The notes beneath the pieces are model-generated. The model made no database searches. It saw nothing but the letters and a program-made list of their open reading frames with translations, and was not told the origin of the DNA. From the NCBI GenBank assembly GCA_905178155.1, contig CAJINV010000005.1:5349038-5413037 (forward strand): a stretch of 64,000 nucleotides of DNA, read 5' to 3'. Both the position numbers and the translations under genes were made by a program. The DNA comes from Amoebophrya sp. A120 (taxonomy: Eukaryota > Sar > Dinophyceae > Syndiniales > Amoebophryaceae). Position 1 is the stretch's first letter. Every line of letters starts with the position of its first letter. Positions 12,501-23,674 of this stretch are shown here, in pieces.

Positions 12501-15500
12501 AAGACGAATTTGGAACAACTGACGCAGAAAGTGGAAAGGCAAAACAGAAACAGCAGCACTAGCACGGTGCTCAGGAAGAACAACAATGGGAGTGGCAAAA
12601 CGACCACTACACCAACACTAACACATCATCTTCATCGTCACCCAGCACAGGAGGAGAAGACAGTGGCAGGAATCTCCGCGCCGGAAAGCAGTTTACAACC
12701 AGGCAACGAGAACGACTTCGCCATCAAAGCCTCTCTCACCATTGCGAATCTTCAGCTGCTGTCTTTATCTACTTCTACTCCATCCGGGTCGAACGATGTT
12801 CTACCCCAGAGGACCAGCACCCTCCCCCCGATAATGACCACCACGACGAAAATAAACCGTTTCGCCCAGTTCTGGCCTCTCACCGAACGCTACAATCCCC
12901 AGATTTACATCGAGCTTTGCGGCCTAGCGCTGAGGGACGAGAGATTCTTTCAGCTGTTTCAGAACGCGAAATCGTTCGGGAAAGAAGTGGACATGAAGAT
13001 GATGATTGATGACAGGACCACAGGGACTAGGACTACTGGTACAGGAATGGGTGGTACAGGCACGATAGGACGAGGGGGTAAGAACCCAACAGCATTTCTT
13101 TCCCACACGGCCGGCGCACAACAAGGGGATGAGGAAATTGGCAACCCCTTGATCCTGCAATTGTTGCAAGAAGAACGCGGCGGTGGACATCAGCAACAGA
13201 AAATTATGTCCCCCTCTTCCTCCGCTTCAGGAAACATCAAAAAGATGAACATTTTCGAGAAACTAAACTTCCCTCCCAACCCGCGACAGCAGCATTTCGA
13301 CACTTTGCGCAAAAACCGGCGGCACGCGCTGCGACGGAAGAAGGGACTGCCTTCGGAGACTCCGCCGTCGCACAGCTTGACCGGATCGGACGTAGACGTG
13401 GAAGATTTCCTGAAAGAACAGGAGAACCTGTCCAAGTACCTCGCCGACGCGATTGCCAGTAGCAGCAGCGGGGAAGAATTTTTGTCCGGGGAGTCCGGGA
13501 TCCCGAGCTGGGTGGAGATGACACCTAGGATCGTGCCGAAAAGAAGTTCTTCCTCGAGTTCCTCAGAGCAGGGGTCTGAAGATTTAGATCCAATCACGTC
13601 GCGCAAAAAGAACAGCATCAAAACGCTGACCGAAATCACAGATTTTCAGTTCAAACTGGCGAACCAGTTGATGCTATTCGACAGCAATTTGACCCTCCTC
13701 GCGTTAGACCTGCTCCAATACGGACTGAACCGCGACTCGCTTTTCCGAATTGCGCGCCGCTTCGGAATGAAAAAGCTCGCCGTGAAGGTGTTACAGCCGA
13801 AAACGGCAAGGGAGGCGGAATACTGCTTGGAAACGGTTCTGGCGGTGGGGGAGGAGGAGGAAAAAAATAAATTAGAACGAGTGGAGGAAATTCTAGAGTT
13901 GTGCCAACACTTGTACCCCTTCCTGCTTCATCCGACGAATACGGCGCTGGCGGATGTGCACAGGAGTGGCAGCGCGAGCGCGCTGGTTGGAGGTGATAAA
14001 ACCGAAACGAATGTTGAACAACTACATCAAAATCAAAACGACATCGATGAAGATTTTATCAAGTACGGCGCTCCAGACCGCAACACTTCCACCGGGTTGC
14101 TCGGTTCGAGTCCTCAAAAAGACGTCCGTGAATCGAGGAAACTCCAGGAAAAACACCCGGTGAGTAAAGCACAGAACCTGGTCCTAGACCATTCCAAAGG
14201 CCCGCTGCACGTGCGGACGCAGATTTTAGAGAAAGAACAGGAACTGTTGAAAATGTACGGACGGCGAGTACCGGTCGGCATGGAGCTTGATAAATACGAC
14301 CAGCAACAGCAGGCGTTTGGTGCGATGAAAGGAGATGGGACAAGACATCAGCGCGGCCCTCTACGACCTGCTCGTGCACCAGATGAACATCATCAAGCTG
14401 GCTCTTCAGCAGCTTCAACATCTTCCTCCGCCGACTCTTCCTACCAATCGACCCACATCGCGACTTCCACCGGGTTCGGAAAGCTGCTATCTCTAATCAT
14501 CGCGACCTACGGAGCCGGTACGAAGATCAAGCACACAACCTCTTACACGGCAGGCACACTGTGGGCAAACCGCCCGAACAAGACTGATTTTAAGTGCGCG
14601 AAACTGGTGTTGCAAGGGTGCTTGCAGTATTCCAAGCAGGTGTTTGAGCACAGCTGGACGGAGGAAGTAAAGATCGCGTGGGAGGCGTACGAGGAAGCCG
14701 TGACGTTTCTGATCCTCATTGCGGATGCCGCGGAGATTCGGAAAGAAATATTTGAGCTGGAACTTCTCATGCTGGAAATACTAGCGACGCAACTCCAGTA
14801 CGATGCGGCAAAAAGGTGCTACGATAATACGCTGTTGCTGGAGAAGATGGTGACGGTTCAACGTCAGTATGCAAAAACAAAGAACTCTTTCACCTCGTCC
14901 CCAGACGCGACGAATCCGACGACCGAACTGCACCGACAAATGAAGCACGAACTAGCGAAGCTGCTTTTCCTGTGTGACGCGCAGCCGCGGTATCCACAGA
15001 AAAAAAACCCATCCACATCCATTTTTTGCATGACAAACACAGGACTTTATGTATGCTTTGCATGACAAATTGGATGTGGATGGGTGCTTTTTCCTGGATA
15101 CGCGGACTCTGTTAGACGCGGAGTGGCTGGAGGAAAAGGTGACGCCGTTTGTGAAATTGCCGACTTTATCGAAAGGAAAAATCCCCCCTCCCCATACAGA
15201 AGCGGAAACTTGTGATGCTGTATTTGAGTACACATATCGAAATCGTAATCGACTTGTATTGCTAAAAGGCCTAGAGACGCAGTTGCGGCCTTAGATGCAG
15301 GGAGGCGATTCGTCATGCTGTTTCCCATTGTCTCCTGTCATGCTGAAGATGCAAGACTTTCCTACGCCACCCAGCACTACAGTCAGCTTCTTCGCATTCT
15401 AGCATGACAACACTCATGATTTGTGCGGCCACAAAGCACGCGTACACAAATCTTCGGCCCAGTATGGGGAGGTGGGGGGATTTCTCATTGTGATAAACTT

Positions 15501-18500
15501 TCAACCTGGACCGCCTGCCGCCCATCTTAACGAACCGCATTCTCGACCTCGGCGGCATACCGCTGGAACTGCGGAGAGGGAAGGACGCGCTGGCGATGCT
15601 AGATCAACTGCCCATGGAGCAGTATTTGCAGTATCAAATGTAAAAATGTTTGGGTCTCCTGGAAGATTGCCAGGTTTGTCATGCATATTTTGCATAACTA
15701 CCCATGATCCCTGTAATGCATGACCTGGCGTCTGCGTCACAGATTTTTGAAGGGCCTTCTGATGCGTATAATTCCGCATGAGAATTAGAAACGGCCACTC
15801 AGCGCAGCACAAACTGCACTCCTCTTGCTGGTCATGCAATACAGATCTTTTTGTTTTTTACCTTCCAAAGACAGCATCATAAGAATAAGTTGCAACCTTC
15901 CAGACCCAGACATTTTTGCATTTGATATCCAGATCGCTTTCACGATTGTGAAAAACAGCTTTGACTACGAAAAGTGCAAGGAAAACATCGGCACGTATTA
16001 CGATCGGCGGCAGCTAGAGCGACCGAAGGAGGCGCTGTTCGAGCTGTTCTTGAAGGGCTGCTATGGGGGGAAAAAGAAAAGGAAAACAGAAGGAACCACG
16101 CAAGTAGAACCATCTTCAGCTAATGGGAAGAACAAGAACAGTAAATCTAAATCCTCGTCCTCCTCCTCCAGAAGAACAAACGAAAAAGAGAACAATAAAA
16201 ACGAGCAAACGGAGCAGGACCTCATTTTCGAACTCAACGATCTCTTTCGTATGCTGGAATACCCGTTAAAAGCGCAACTGACCAAACTGACGACGGGGTA
16301 CTACCAGGCACTCGCGATTTTGGAAGTGAATCCGTTTCCCTCCGAGTCAACCTGTTTCGAGGACGCCCGCGAACTACAGGGAAAGTTGGAATTGATCACG
16401 AGCAAGCCTATCGTTGAATCCGACCCGAGGGCGCTGGAGTTGCTGTTCATTCTGTGCAGCCGAGAGGGGCGGATTTTCGACTTCAAACTGCTCTTTTGGG
16501 AACTGTACTACAAGAGGAAGATGATTGAAGTAAAAGCTGAGGACGGTGATATTAATTTTAATGCGGAGCAGCATGACAAAGACAAAGAACTTCTCGCCGC
16601 AGTCGCAGAAGGAGGAGGTGAAGATGACCTCGTGGAGAAAAGCATTCAACTCAGCGAACTCCAGGACGCGCATCATGTCGGAGATGTATCAAAAAATCAT
16701 CCGGGACAGCAGGACGACGACGATCACGAGCCGCTAGAGGCCAAGTTGCTGTGCAATAAAAACAACAAATCGGACGGCGATAGTACAACACATGAAAGCG
16801 GTCAGCAGTCAGGCGACCAAACAAGGAAGGGTAAAAACCTTTCCTCCGCGAGTTCTTTTGACGAGGATGGTACTGAAAACGCTTCAAGCTCTACCTCGAC
16901 CACCAGGAGAAATGCTCGCGAAAATGATAAATCAGAGCAAGAGATCGGGCGCGAGCGCGTGAACAAAAAGCCGGCGTCTTTCTGGCTGAAGACGCCACTG
17001 CAGTACGGTTTGCAGTTATCCAGGAAAAAAACTGTGTGAGTCGTGTAACTGTGTAGGAAGAGCAGCATCACAAATTCGCTTTGCATTAGAGGGAAAACCT
17101 GTCATGCGCAGCTAGTGCGTGGAAATACGTATGGAAGTAGCCTATGACGCAGATCTAGCATGACAAGTGTAACAGTTTGGCACTTTCTGCATCACAGATT
17201 TACACTCACACAGTTTTTTTCTTGTATAGCAGTGTGTCCAGAACTTTCTGAAGCTCGCGGAGCAGCAGAACTTGTATCTGTTGAAGAATCCGCCGTCTTC
17301 TCCAGCTTTGGATCGCAGCTATGCAAGAAAAAAACTGTGTAAGTGTAAGTCTGTGATGCAAAAAATGCAAAACAGTATACACTTGTCATGCCAGACACCC
17401 ATGATCTCCTCTTTTCATGTGTGTTTTCACATTCACGTACTAGCTTTGCATGACAAGCTTTCTCTGTCATGCAGAGCAAATTTGTAATGCTGGCACTACA
17501 AGATGAGACCTACACTATTAACACAGTTTTTTTCTTGGATAGCAGCCTCAGTCCAACTACAACTCCGTCGAAAAAACTGGACTTGTCGAAAACTAAGCGA
17601 GGGGGTACCACTGCAACTAACACCGATCATCCGAATGCATCTACTCCTGCAAGCCCGACCGGTAGCACGACTAGCAAGGCAAGCTCCGCCACGAAAAGTG
17701 CTACGGGATCGTCAAAAAGCGGAAATAAGAGCAAGGCAGCGACGTCAGCAAAGGCGGCGAAAGCGAAACCAAAAGCGAAAACGGGAGCGAAAATAAACCA
17801 GAGTAGCAAGAATGCGGCGAGTGCGACGAGCACTGTTGCAGTTACCGGCACCGCGTCGACGTTTTTGGTTTTGAGCAAAAACGCGGCTGGGGCGGTGAAA
17901 AAATTGAAAAACAACGTGGGGATTACCACAAAAACGGAGAAGATCTACCATGCGGAGGTTGTGGAAAGTGGTAGTGGAATTGGTAGTTCTAGTACAACGG
18001 GGACACGTGGTCAACAAGAACAACTTTTTCGCGACCAGTTTGTTAAGCCGTTAACGAAAATTCAGAAGACCCGGATTCTGTACAGCGAGTCCTCTATATC
18101 ACAGGAAAAGCGTATAACGTTAACGGTTTTCACAGATTGCAGTCATGCGTCACAAATGTAGCCCACTATGCATGCTAGGCATGACAAATTCTGACACGTC
18201 TTGCGATACATTTCTACATCACAAATTCCGTTAACGTTAAACACTTTTATTTTCGTGTGATACTCTATCGAGGAAAATCGTCTTGTTGCCCGAGACTTCC
18301 TGCGGTTTCTGTTCGCATACCAGGCCTTTGAAACAGCAAGTCCGGAGGCGGGAGATCCAGATCATGAAGTTGTTGATCAAGACGGCACGCAGGAGGGTCT
18401 GAACAAGGAACAGACAGACGCTAAAAAGAAGCCCACGACCGCGACTCCGCTTGTGGACATGTCGGCGCTGCAGAACGCGACGGAGAGCCAGGAGCTGACG

Positions 18501-18596
18501 CAGTTGCAGATTTCCAACATGCAGGCCCGGTTACACGAGAGACAGCAGTATTTGATGGACCTGTATTCGTCGGAAAACAAAAATTTGCTTTCGTAG
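9513..18596 (+). CDS. Very large alpha-helical protein, family not recognised
   Basis: Twelve exons: 9513-9544, 9759-9835, 10106-10173, 10329-10827, 10942-11708, 11979-14990, 15106-15166, 15501-15631, 15933-17016, 17234-17319, 17547-18096, 18268-18596, closing in frame as 2231 residues. All eleven introns are introner-like elements; no GT-AG intron is seen. The protein alternates low-complexity Ser/Thr/Gln stretches with well-ordered helical segments, for example FAQFWPLTERYNPQIYIELC, KLANQLMLFDSNLTLLALDL, LDRLPPILTNRILDLGGIPL and LELLFILCSREGRIFDFKLL, which look like helical-repeat (solenoid) packing. The end is a likely coiled coil (LQISNMQARLHERQQYLMDL). A scaffold role (nucleoporin, coat or transport complex) is possible but I see no diagnostic motif. 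Start: ATG 9513 is the first in frame, a few codons before the first element. Confidence 0.8.
9545..9753. mobile_element. Introner-like element 11, family D variant
   Basis: Flanks ccgga/ccgga. Joins PLPD to LSRT only 11 codons after the start. Close relative of element 4, same length and orientation. Confidence 0.93.
9836..10100. mobile_element. Introner-like element 12, family C
   Basis: Flanks ctaca/ctaca. Joins GLFY to TTRRQY. Confidence 0.92.
10174..10323. mobile_element. Introner-like element 13, family B
   Basis: Flanks cggaa/cggaa. Joins QLTE to LEKI. Confidence 0.93.
10828..10936. mobile_element. Introner-like element 14, family E
   Basis: Flanks gacga/gacca (difference synonymous either way). 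Joins DYLT to NEEY. At 109 bp it is among the shortest elements. Confidence 0.86.
11709..11973. mobile_element. Introner-like element 15, family C
   Basis: Flanks ctaca/ctaca. Joins LSTT to GGAV. Interior matches elements 18, 63 and 74 in the same orientation. Confidence 0.93.
14991..15100. mobile_element. Introner-like element 16, family E
   Basis: Flanks cgcgg/cgcgg. Joins AQPR to TLLD. Confidence 0.92.
15167..15495. mobile_element. Introner-like element 17, family L
   Basis: Flanks gactt/aactt (synonymous). Joins KLPT to FNLD. The only member of its family here and the longest element (329 bp). Ends are ATCCCCCCTCCCCAT facing ATGGGGAGGTGGGGGGAT. Confidence 0.88.
15632..15927. mobile_element. 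Introner-like element 18, family C
   Basis: Flanks tgcag/tccag. Joins QYLQ to IAFT. Confidence 0.88.
17017..17228. mobile_element. Introner-like element 19, family D
   Basis: Flanks gcagt/gcagt. Joins GLQ to CVQN. Orientation opposite to element 20, which lies 91 bp downstream. Confidence 0.92.
17320..17541. mobile_element. Introner-like element 20, family D, reverse orientation
   Basis: Flanks gcagc/gcagc. Joins LDRS to LSPT. Its reverse complement aligns with the interior of element 19. Confidence 0.92.
18097..18262. mobile_element. Introner-like element 21, family G
   Basis: Flanks ctcta/ctcta. Joins SESS to IEEN. Arms carry AACGTTAACGG and CCGTTAACGTT. Confidence 0.92.
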
Positions 18597-19479
18597 AAGA
18601 TGGTAAACGGAAAATAAATAAGGACAACTAGTACATCAACTTGATGGCTTCTACTTTGTCTTGTTGCTAGAGCACGAGTGCTACTGTCCTCAACAGGAAT
18701 GAATTACTTGAGGCACCAGCAGATGATTCAAAAAGAAAAATTGAAGCAGATGCATCAAGAGCCCCTGCGCTCTTGGAGTTGCTTCTGCTGGTAGTTCCTC
18801 GCTGGTCGAAAATGACTCGGTATTGCGTTTTTTGTTTTTCCTGAGATTGATCGTGACAATGCGAGTGAAGTTGAACAAGACGACTCGGGAAGACTTCGTT
18901 GATAGATGTGATGGTAGAAGATTTCTTCGTGGATCATGTTGACCTCAGTTCGAGCGATTTTCGTTCAGTATTGGTGTCGCTTTTTCTCAAAGGAACAACC
19001 CGAGAGGAAACAAAAAGGAAACCGAGGGAAAAAAGGGCAACGAAAAAAGATACATCGAGAGATTGCGATTACATCTATTTTGTTCACTTTAGACTTGCTG
19101 TATAGTCCACTCTGTGGTCGTGTGCAAAAGTGTAGTTGTTGAAAATGGTATCGTCGTCGTCACAAAGGAGCCGCGAACAACAGAATAAAGGAAGCTTTCG
19201 AGTGTGATCTTAGAAAAAAATTACAGCACAAAAAGCCGTGGCTGTCTTTCCCAAAAACGCAAACAAAAACTCATAACCCTAAACCCGAAAACTGTTTGCG
19301 CCATAGATATCATAAGCGTGTAGTTCTTCCGGAAAAAATCTACGAAGCCGAAATTCAAATTGGAGTACAAAATACAAAAAAATTACGAGGTAACTACATA
19401 CCTCTTGTTCGTCTGTGTACTTGATATTGTAGCATTAGTAGAAACAGTCCTTGCTTTGCAAAATAAAAAAAAATCTATC
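18597..19479. other. Intergenic, nothing recognised
   Basis: About 0.9 kb. A short CCCTAAACCC string near 19278 resembles plant-type telomere repeats but is single. Confidence 0.5.
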
Positions 19480-22400
19480 ATGGGCGCCGGAGACGAAACC
19501 CCCATGGAGCAGCAACAGCTGCAGGCAGAGGATGCTCTGATTGATGCGGGACAGGACGCCGAAGCGGAAAACCAGCTATGCTCGTATGTGAAAATTATGA
19601 ATTGCAAAAGTATCGTATGTTGCTTAGTAGTGCAATACAAATTAGCTCAGCATGACACATGAAATTTGTCATGCTGATTCATTTACTTTGAGGAGCAGGA
19701 GACTTGTCATGCATACTTGCGATTACAAGGAATACGACACTTTTGCAAATGATAAAGATCGAGAGGCTGTGTGAATCGGGCGTCAATGTGGCGGATATCG
19801 CGAAGCTGAAACAGGCCTATCCACAGTAAATTTCCTGTACACGTACCAATGCGGTTTCTGCATGACAAAGCTTGCCTTCGATCCTAGTTAGCATGACAAG
19901 TGGCATGCTCTAAGTTGGGAAAATTTGTGATGCATTTTATACGTGTGCGGGAAATTTCCTGTGGATAAGGCCGGTTTCTGCACCACTAACTCGATTGTCT
20001 CCGTAATGCGCGTATGCACTGCATCAAAGGCCGCTGTGTCGCGCTGGTTGTACAAACTGCATGTATCAAAAGCAAGAACTAGATTTGTCATTCTGAATCT
20101 GATTCAAGTAAGGATAAGAATAAGAAAGTAGATTTCATCATTGTAAAAATCCCATACGTCAACAAGAACTGGTACGCGAACACGATACAGCAGCTTTTGC
20201 AGAGGATAGCACAAGGACTTGGTTGCGGTCAAGGGATTAGGCGAGGCGAAAGTGGACAAAATCATCGAAGCGGCCTACAAAACGATGGTATAATACGTAC
20301 GAATGATGAATGATCGTTTTACTTTTTAGGAATGCAAATTCATGCCGTTTTCGGATGACAGAGCCAGAAGTTGAAGTTCCACGCATGATATTCGCATGAT
20401 GATGCTGTTTTGCATCAGAGATTGTTACGCTTCAACATCAACATCAATATCGTGTCGATACCGCAATGAATCATGAATATGAAAAAACATTGTACATATC
20501 AGGGTTCTCTCGTCCTCGCGCAGCAGGCCGGGCAGGGCGGCGGCAATAACGGTCCAGTGTCGCACTTTTTCCAAACGGCCGAGGAAGCGTTAGCGAAGCA
20601 CCAATCCACGCGGTTCTTCATCTCCACCGGCGCCAGCTCCCTGGACGAGGTGTTGCGGGGCGGCATCGAGTCGGGACAGATCACGGAACTGTACGGTGAA
20701 TTTCGCTGCGGAAAGATATCAAATGCAAATTGTATGTCTGGGTCTGGAAAAGTGTGAGTGTGATGCTCAACTTCTATGGATCATGATGAAAACGCTTCGA
20801 AAGCAGCCGAGCATGACAAGTCTGCATAACGATAACCGTTTGTCTTCATACGCAGTGTACATGAACAGAATCTGCCTTCTTGTATGACAAGCATGACTGC
20901 GAGGACTTTATTTGTTGGTCATATTACAATTCAATGCAGATTTTCAAGGATGGGAATGTAAGGCCAGCACTAGTACAAGTTGTTAACTTTCCAGCCCCAC
21001 ACGTATTTGCACTGGATAAAAGACGCAACTGTGCCACACCTTGGCGGTCCAGGGGCAGCTGCACGAACAGTTTCCTATCCCACAGAAAAAAGCCGGCCGG
21101 CCATGTTTGTAATGCAAAAATAAATACACAAAAAAATCTTGCATATCCTTAATAGCATGCTACGGGGCCGCCCATGACAGGTTTTTCTGTGTATTCATTT
21201 TTGCATTACAAATGTGACCTGCCTGCTTTTATTTTTCTCTGGGATATTTCCGGGCCGTTGCCTGTACATCGACACCGAAGGAACCTTATGCATCGCAAAT
21301 AAAGCATCGTACTCGTTGTATAAATGCATTACAAATTTCCTCAGCATGAAAAACGAAACTTCTAATGCGGACTCCCCTTAACGCCTAGATTTGTAATGCA
21401 TAGCTGCAATTAGTACGAGTACGATACTTTTGCACAGGATAAACCTTTCGCCCCGACCGAATCCAGGAGATTTGCCAGGCACTCACCGTTATGCATTGCA
21501 AAAGTCTCGTGGTACTCGTACTATTTGTGGTATACGCAGAAACAAATCTTCTTCTTGAGGTAAAACAGCATGACAAATTCCATTGGTCATGCTGAGCGAA
21601 TTTCTATTGCAATAATCACTTGGTACGGTACTTTTGCAATGCATAACCGTAGACAGCGACGAGATTATGGCGAACATTATTACCGGTACAACTAGTCATT
21701 CCACAACTGCTAGTGTATGTAATGGCGCAAACGCATGACAAATCTAGTTTTTATAGGTAAAGCAGCACTACAAATTTGAATTTCTCCTTCATGAATTTGT
21801 AATGCAATTTTGTGCATCGAATTGGACTTGGCAAAAAATATCAACCACAGCCCGCGCCATGACGTCCGAGCACCTGAACCAGCTGCTGAAAGAGGCCTGC
21901 TCCATATGATTGTGCACAACCCCTCCTTCCCCCCCATTTGCAATGCGAATTCCGTGTTTGCACAATTACAGATACCAGTCTACAATAAAACAGCTGCACT
22001 ACATTCGGGGCGTCGTGAACTTGTCATGCACAGGCTCCCGATGTGTTGGTGTTTCTGATGCTGTTCGTGGACCATGAAAATAAGCTGGAGGGGCAGTTGT
22101 GCACTCTGATATTTCATGATGGTGGACGAGTCTTCCGGCCAGTTTGCGATCGTGATCATTGACTCCATATCAAATGCAAAAATGTCTGGGTCTGGAAGAA
22201 TTGGAACTTGTGATGCAAACTCTGGCACACGCAAAAACTTGTGTTGCGTGAGCGCCAAAAGCTGCCCACTTCTTGGTCCGCAAGTAGGAAGTTTCTCATG
22301 CGGGACAGGCATCATGAGGCGTGCTCAAAACCTGTGATGCTTTTGCCTGCATCAGACGCCATTTGCGTGATCCGAAATATGCATGACAAATCTCGTAATC

Positions 22401-23674
22401 TTCCAGACCCAGACATTTTTACATTTGATACTCCATCATGGGCCTGATGCGGCAGGACTTCACGGGTCGCGGGGAGTTGTCGGAACGGCAGCAGTATCCA
22501 TTGCAAAAGTATCTTCGTACTACTACAAACTGCATGACAAATCTTACCAGAAGGTGGACAAATGACATCTTGTAATGCTGAATTAGCTAAGAAACAGAAA
22601 CAGTAAACCAGATCTGTGTCTGTCATGCTGTACTCCAATGCGTACGAGTGCGACAATTTTTGCAGTGGATAAGCAGCTGCTGGGTAAAACGCTGAACAAA
22701 CTGTCCAAGATTGCCCACGAGTTTAACGTCGCAGTTATCCTATGTAAAAACGCCCCCTTTTGGCTGGTGCGCATGACAGATTTGGCCTCGTAAAAATGTA
22801 GTCGCGTCTAGCTAGTACTGCAGCAGCATCACAGATCCAGTTTGTCATGCTGATTTGAGCATCACAAATCTCAAAACTTCACTAGAAAAAGCCTCTCATG
22901 CGTCTCCGCATGAGAAACATTTTAAGCATGCAGATTTGCATGACAGCGCTGAGGTGGGGATGATTTTACACAGGATAGCAGTGGTGCTGACCAACCAGGT
23001 GATGGCGGATCCGGGCGGCTATCAACTGCAAGGATGTCTGGGTCTGGAAGGATGCAAGGTTGTCAATGTCATGCTTGTCTGGCATGACAGAAAAACTTGT
23101 GATGCGCGTCCAACAAGAGACGACCCTTCTACTTGTCATGCGAAAACGCAGCTTGTCATGCGGAAAGCGCAGCACTATCATAGTGTTCTATCCGAGCACG
23201 TACTATTTCTCATGCTCTGCTGTGCATGACAGGTGGATATTGTCTGTTCACAACCCAGCATTACAAGTTTCCAGACCTCCCAGACATATTTGCACTGCAT
23301 AGCGGCGGTGTGGGTGCGACGTTTAACGCGCCGCCGAAGCCGATTGGGGGCCACGTCCTGGCGCACGCGTCTACGGTCCGGCTGTACTTCCGGAAGGGGA
23401 AAGGCGACGAGCGTGTCGTGAAAGTGATCGACTTATGCATTACAAAAGTATCGTGCTAGTGAAAATCGCATGACATCAAATCTTTTTGAAGAACAAAAAT
23501 AAATGCAATTTGCAATGCTGTTTGCGCTTCACACCAAAAACCTGTCATGCATCATGATTGTGATTGCTACGAGTGCGATACTTTTGCAAGTCATACGACT
23601 CGCCCAATCTACCGGAATCCGAGTGCACGATCCAGCTGTGGGCCGGCGGGGTGCGGAGTCCCGAGGGGATGTGA
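19480..23674 (+). CDS. Meiotic recombinase DMC1 (RecA/RAD51 family)
   Basis: Sixteen exons (13 removed elements and 2 GT-AG introns) give 375 residues, close to the 340 of typical DMC1. It forms filaments on single-stranded DNA and drives strand exchange between homologues in meiosis. Visible features in order: helix-hairpin-helix region ([18 protein letters not shown], then [16 protein letters not shown]), [20 protein letters not shown] (Walker A), [35 protein letters not shown] (Walker B), [40 protein letters not shown], and [10 protein letters not shown] near the end. The ADPG motif after TNQ and the [14 protein letters not shown] block point to DMC1 rather than RAD51, which has VDGA there. 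Walker A has Cys where Thr is usual. Start ATG 19480 gives a short acidic N-terminal tail as in other DMC1s. Confidence 0.95.
19596..19754. mobile_element. Introner-like element 22, family B
   Basis: Flanks aaaat/aagat (synonymous). Joins CSYVK to IERL in DMC1. Confidence 0.88.
19818..19967. mobile_element. Introner-like element 23, family H
   Basis: Flanks aggcc/aggcc. Joins LKQA to GFCT inside the helix-hairpin-helix region. Confidence 0.93.
20013..20208. mobile_element. Introner-like element 24, degenerate family B
   Basis: Flanks gcgcg/gcaca, poorly conserved. Arms still match in part (TGCATCAAAGGCCGCTGT against ACAGCAGCTTTTGCA). Joins SVM to DLVAVKG; the residue pair in between reads RE or HK depending on which flank copy is kept. 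One of the oldest-looking elements. Confidence 0.72.
20288..20502 (+). other. GT-AG intron in DMC1
   Basis: GTATAA to ATATCAG, phase 0; joins AAYKTM to GSLVLAQ. No inverted repeats. Confidence 0.8.
20717..21018. mobile_element. Introner-like element 25, family C
   Basis: Flanks aaaga/aaaga. Splits the Walker A motif: GEFRCGK, element, TQLC. Confidence 0.93.
21076..21246. mobile_element. Introner-like element 26, family F
   Basis: Flanks tttcc/tttcc. Joins EQFP to GRCLYIDTE. Confidence 0.92.
21287..21441. mobile_element. Introner-like element 27, family B
   Basis: Flanks aacct/aacct. Splits DTEGT from FRPD. Confidence 0.93.
21490..21645. mobile_element. Introner-like element 28, family B
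   Basis: Flanks accgt/accgt. Joins QALTV to DSDE. Confidence 0.93.
21686..21850 (+). other. GT-AG intron in DMC1 with introner remnant
   Basis: GTACAA to CAACCACAG, phase 1; joins ANIIT to ARAMTSEH. The interior holds family B-like pieces (GGTAAAGCAGCA, CTACAAATT, GAATTTGTAATGC) but no matching ends or target duplication. Confidence 0.78.
21905..22111. mobile_element. Introner-like element 29, family A
   Basis: Flanks ctcca/tttca, diverged. Joins EACS to MMVD. Confidence 0.85.
22168..22430. mobile_element. Introner-like element 30, family C
   Basis: Flanks ctcca/ctcca. Splits Walker B: IVIIDS, element, IMGL. Confidence 0.93.
22495..22671. mobile_element. Introner-like element 31, family B
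   Basis: Flanks agcag/agcag. Joins ERQQ to LLGK. Confidence 0.92.
22736..22977. mobile_element. Introner-like element 32, family K
   Basis: Flanks gcagt/gcagt. Joins FNVAV to VLTN. Second member of the family of element 9. Confidence 0.91.
23020..23301. mobile_element. Introner-like element 33, family C
   Basis: Flanks gcggc/gcggc. Joins ADPGG to GVGA. Confidence 0.92.
23434..23595. mobile_element. Introner-like element 34, family B
   Basis: Flanks cgact/cgact. Joins KVID to SPNL. Confidence 0.93.

Noticed and set aside
19270-19290. Telomere repeat (CCCTAAACCC)
   Set aside because: A single occurrence, not an array.
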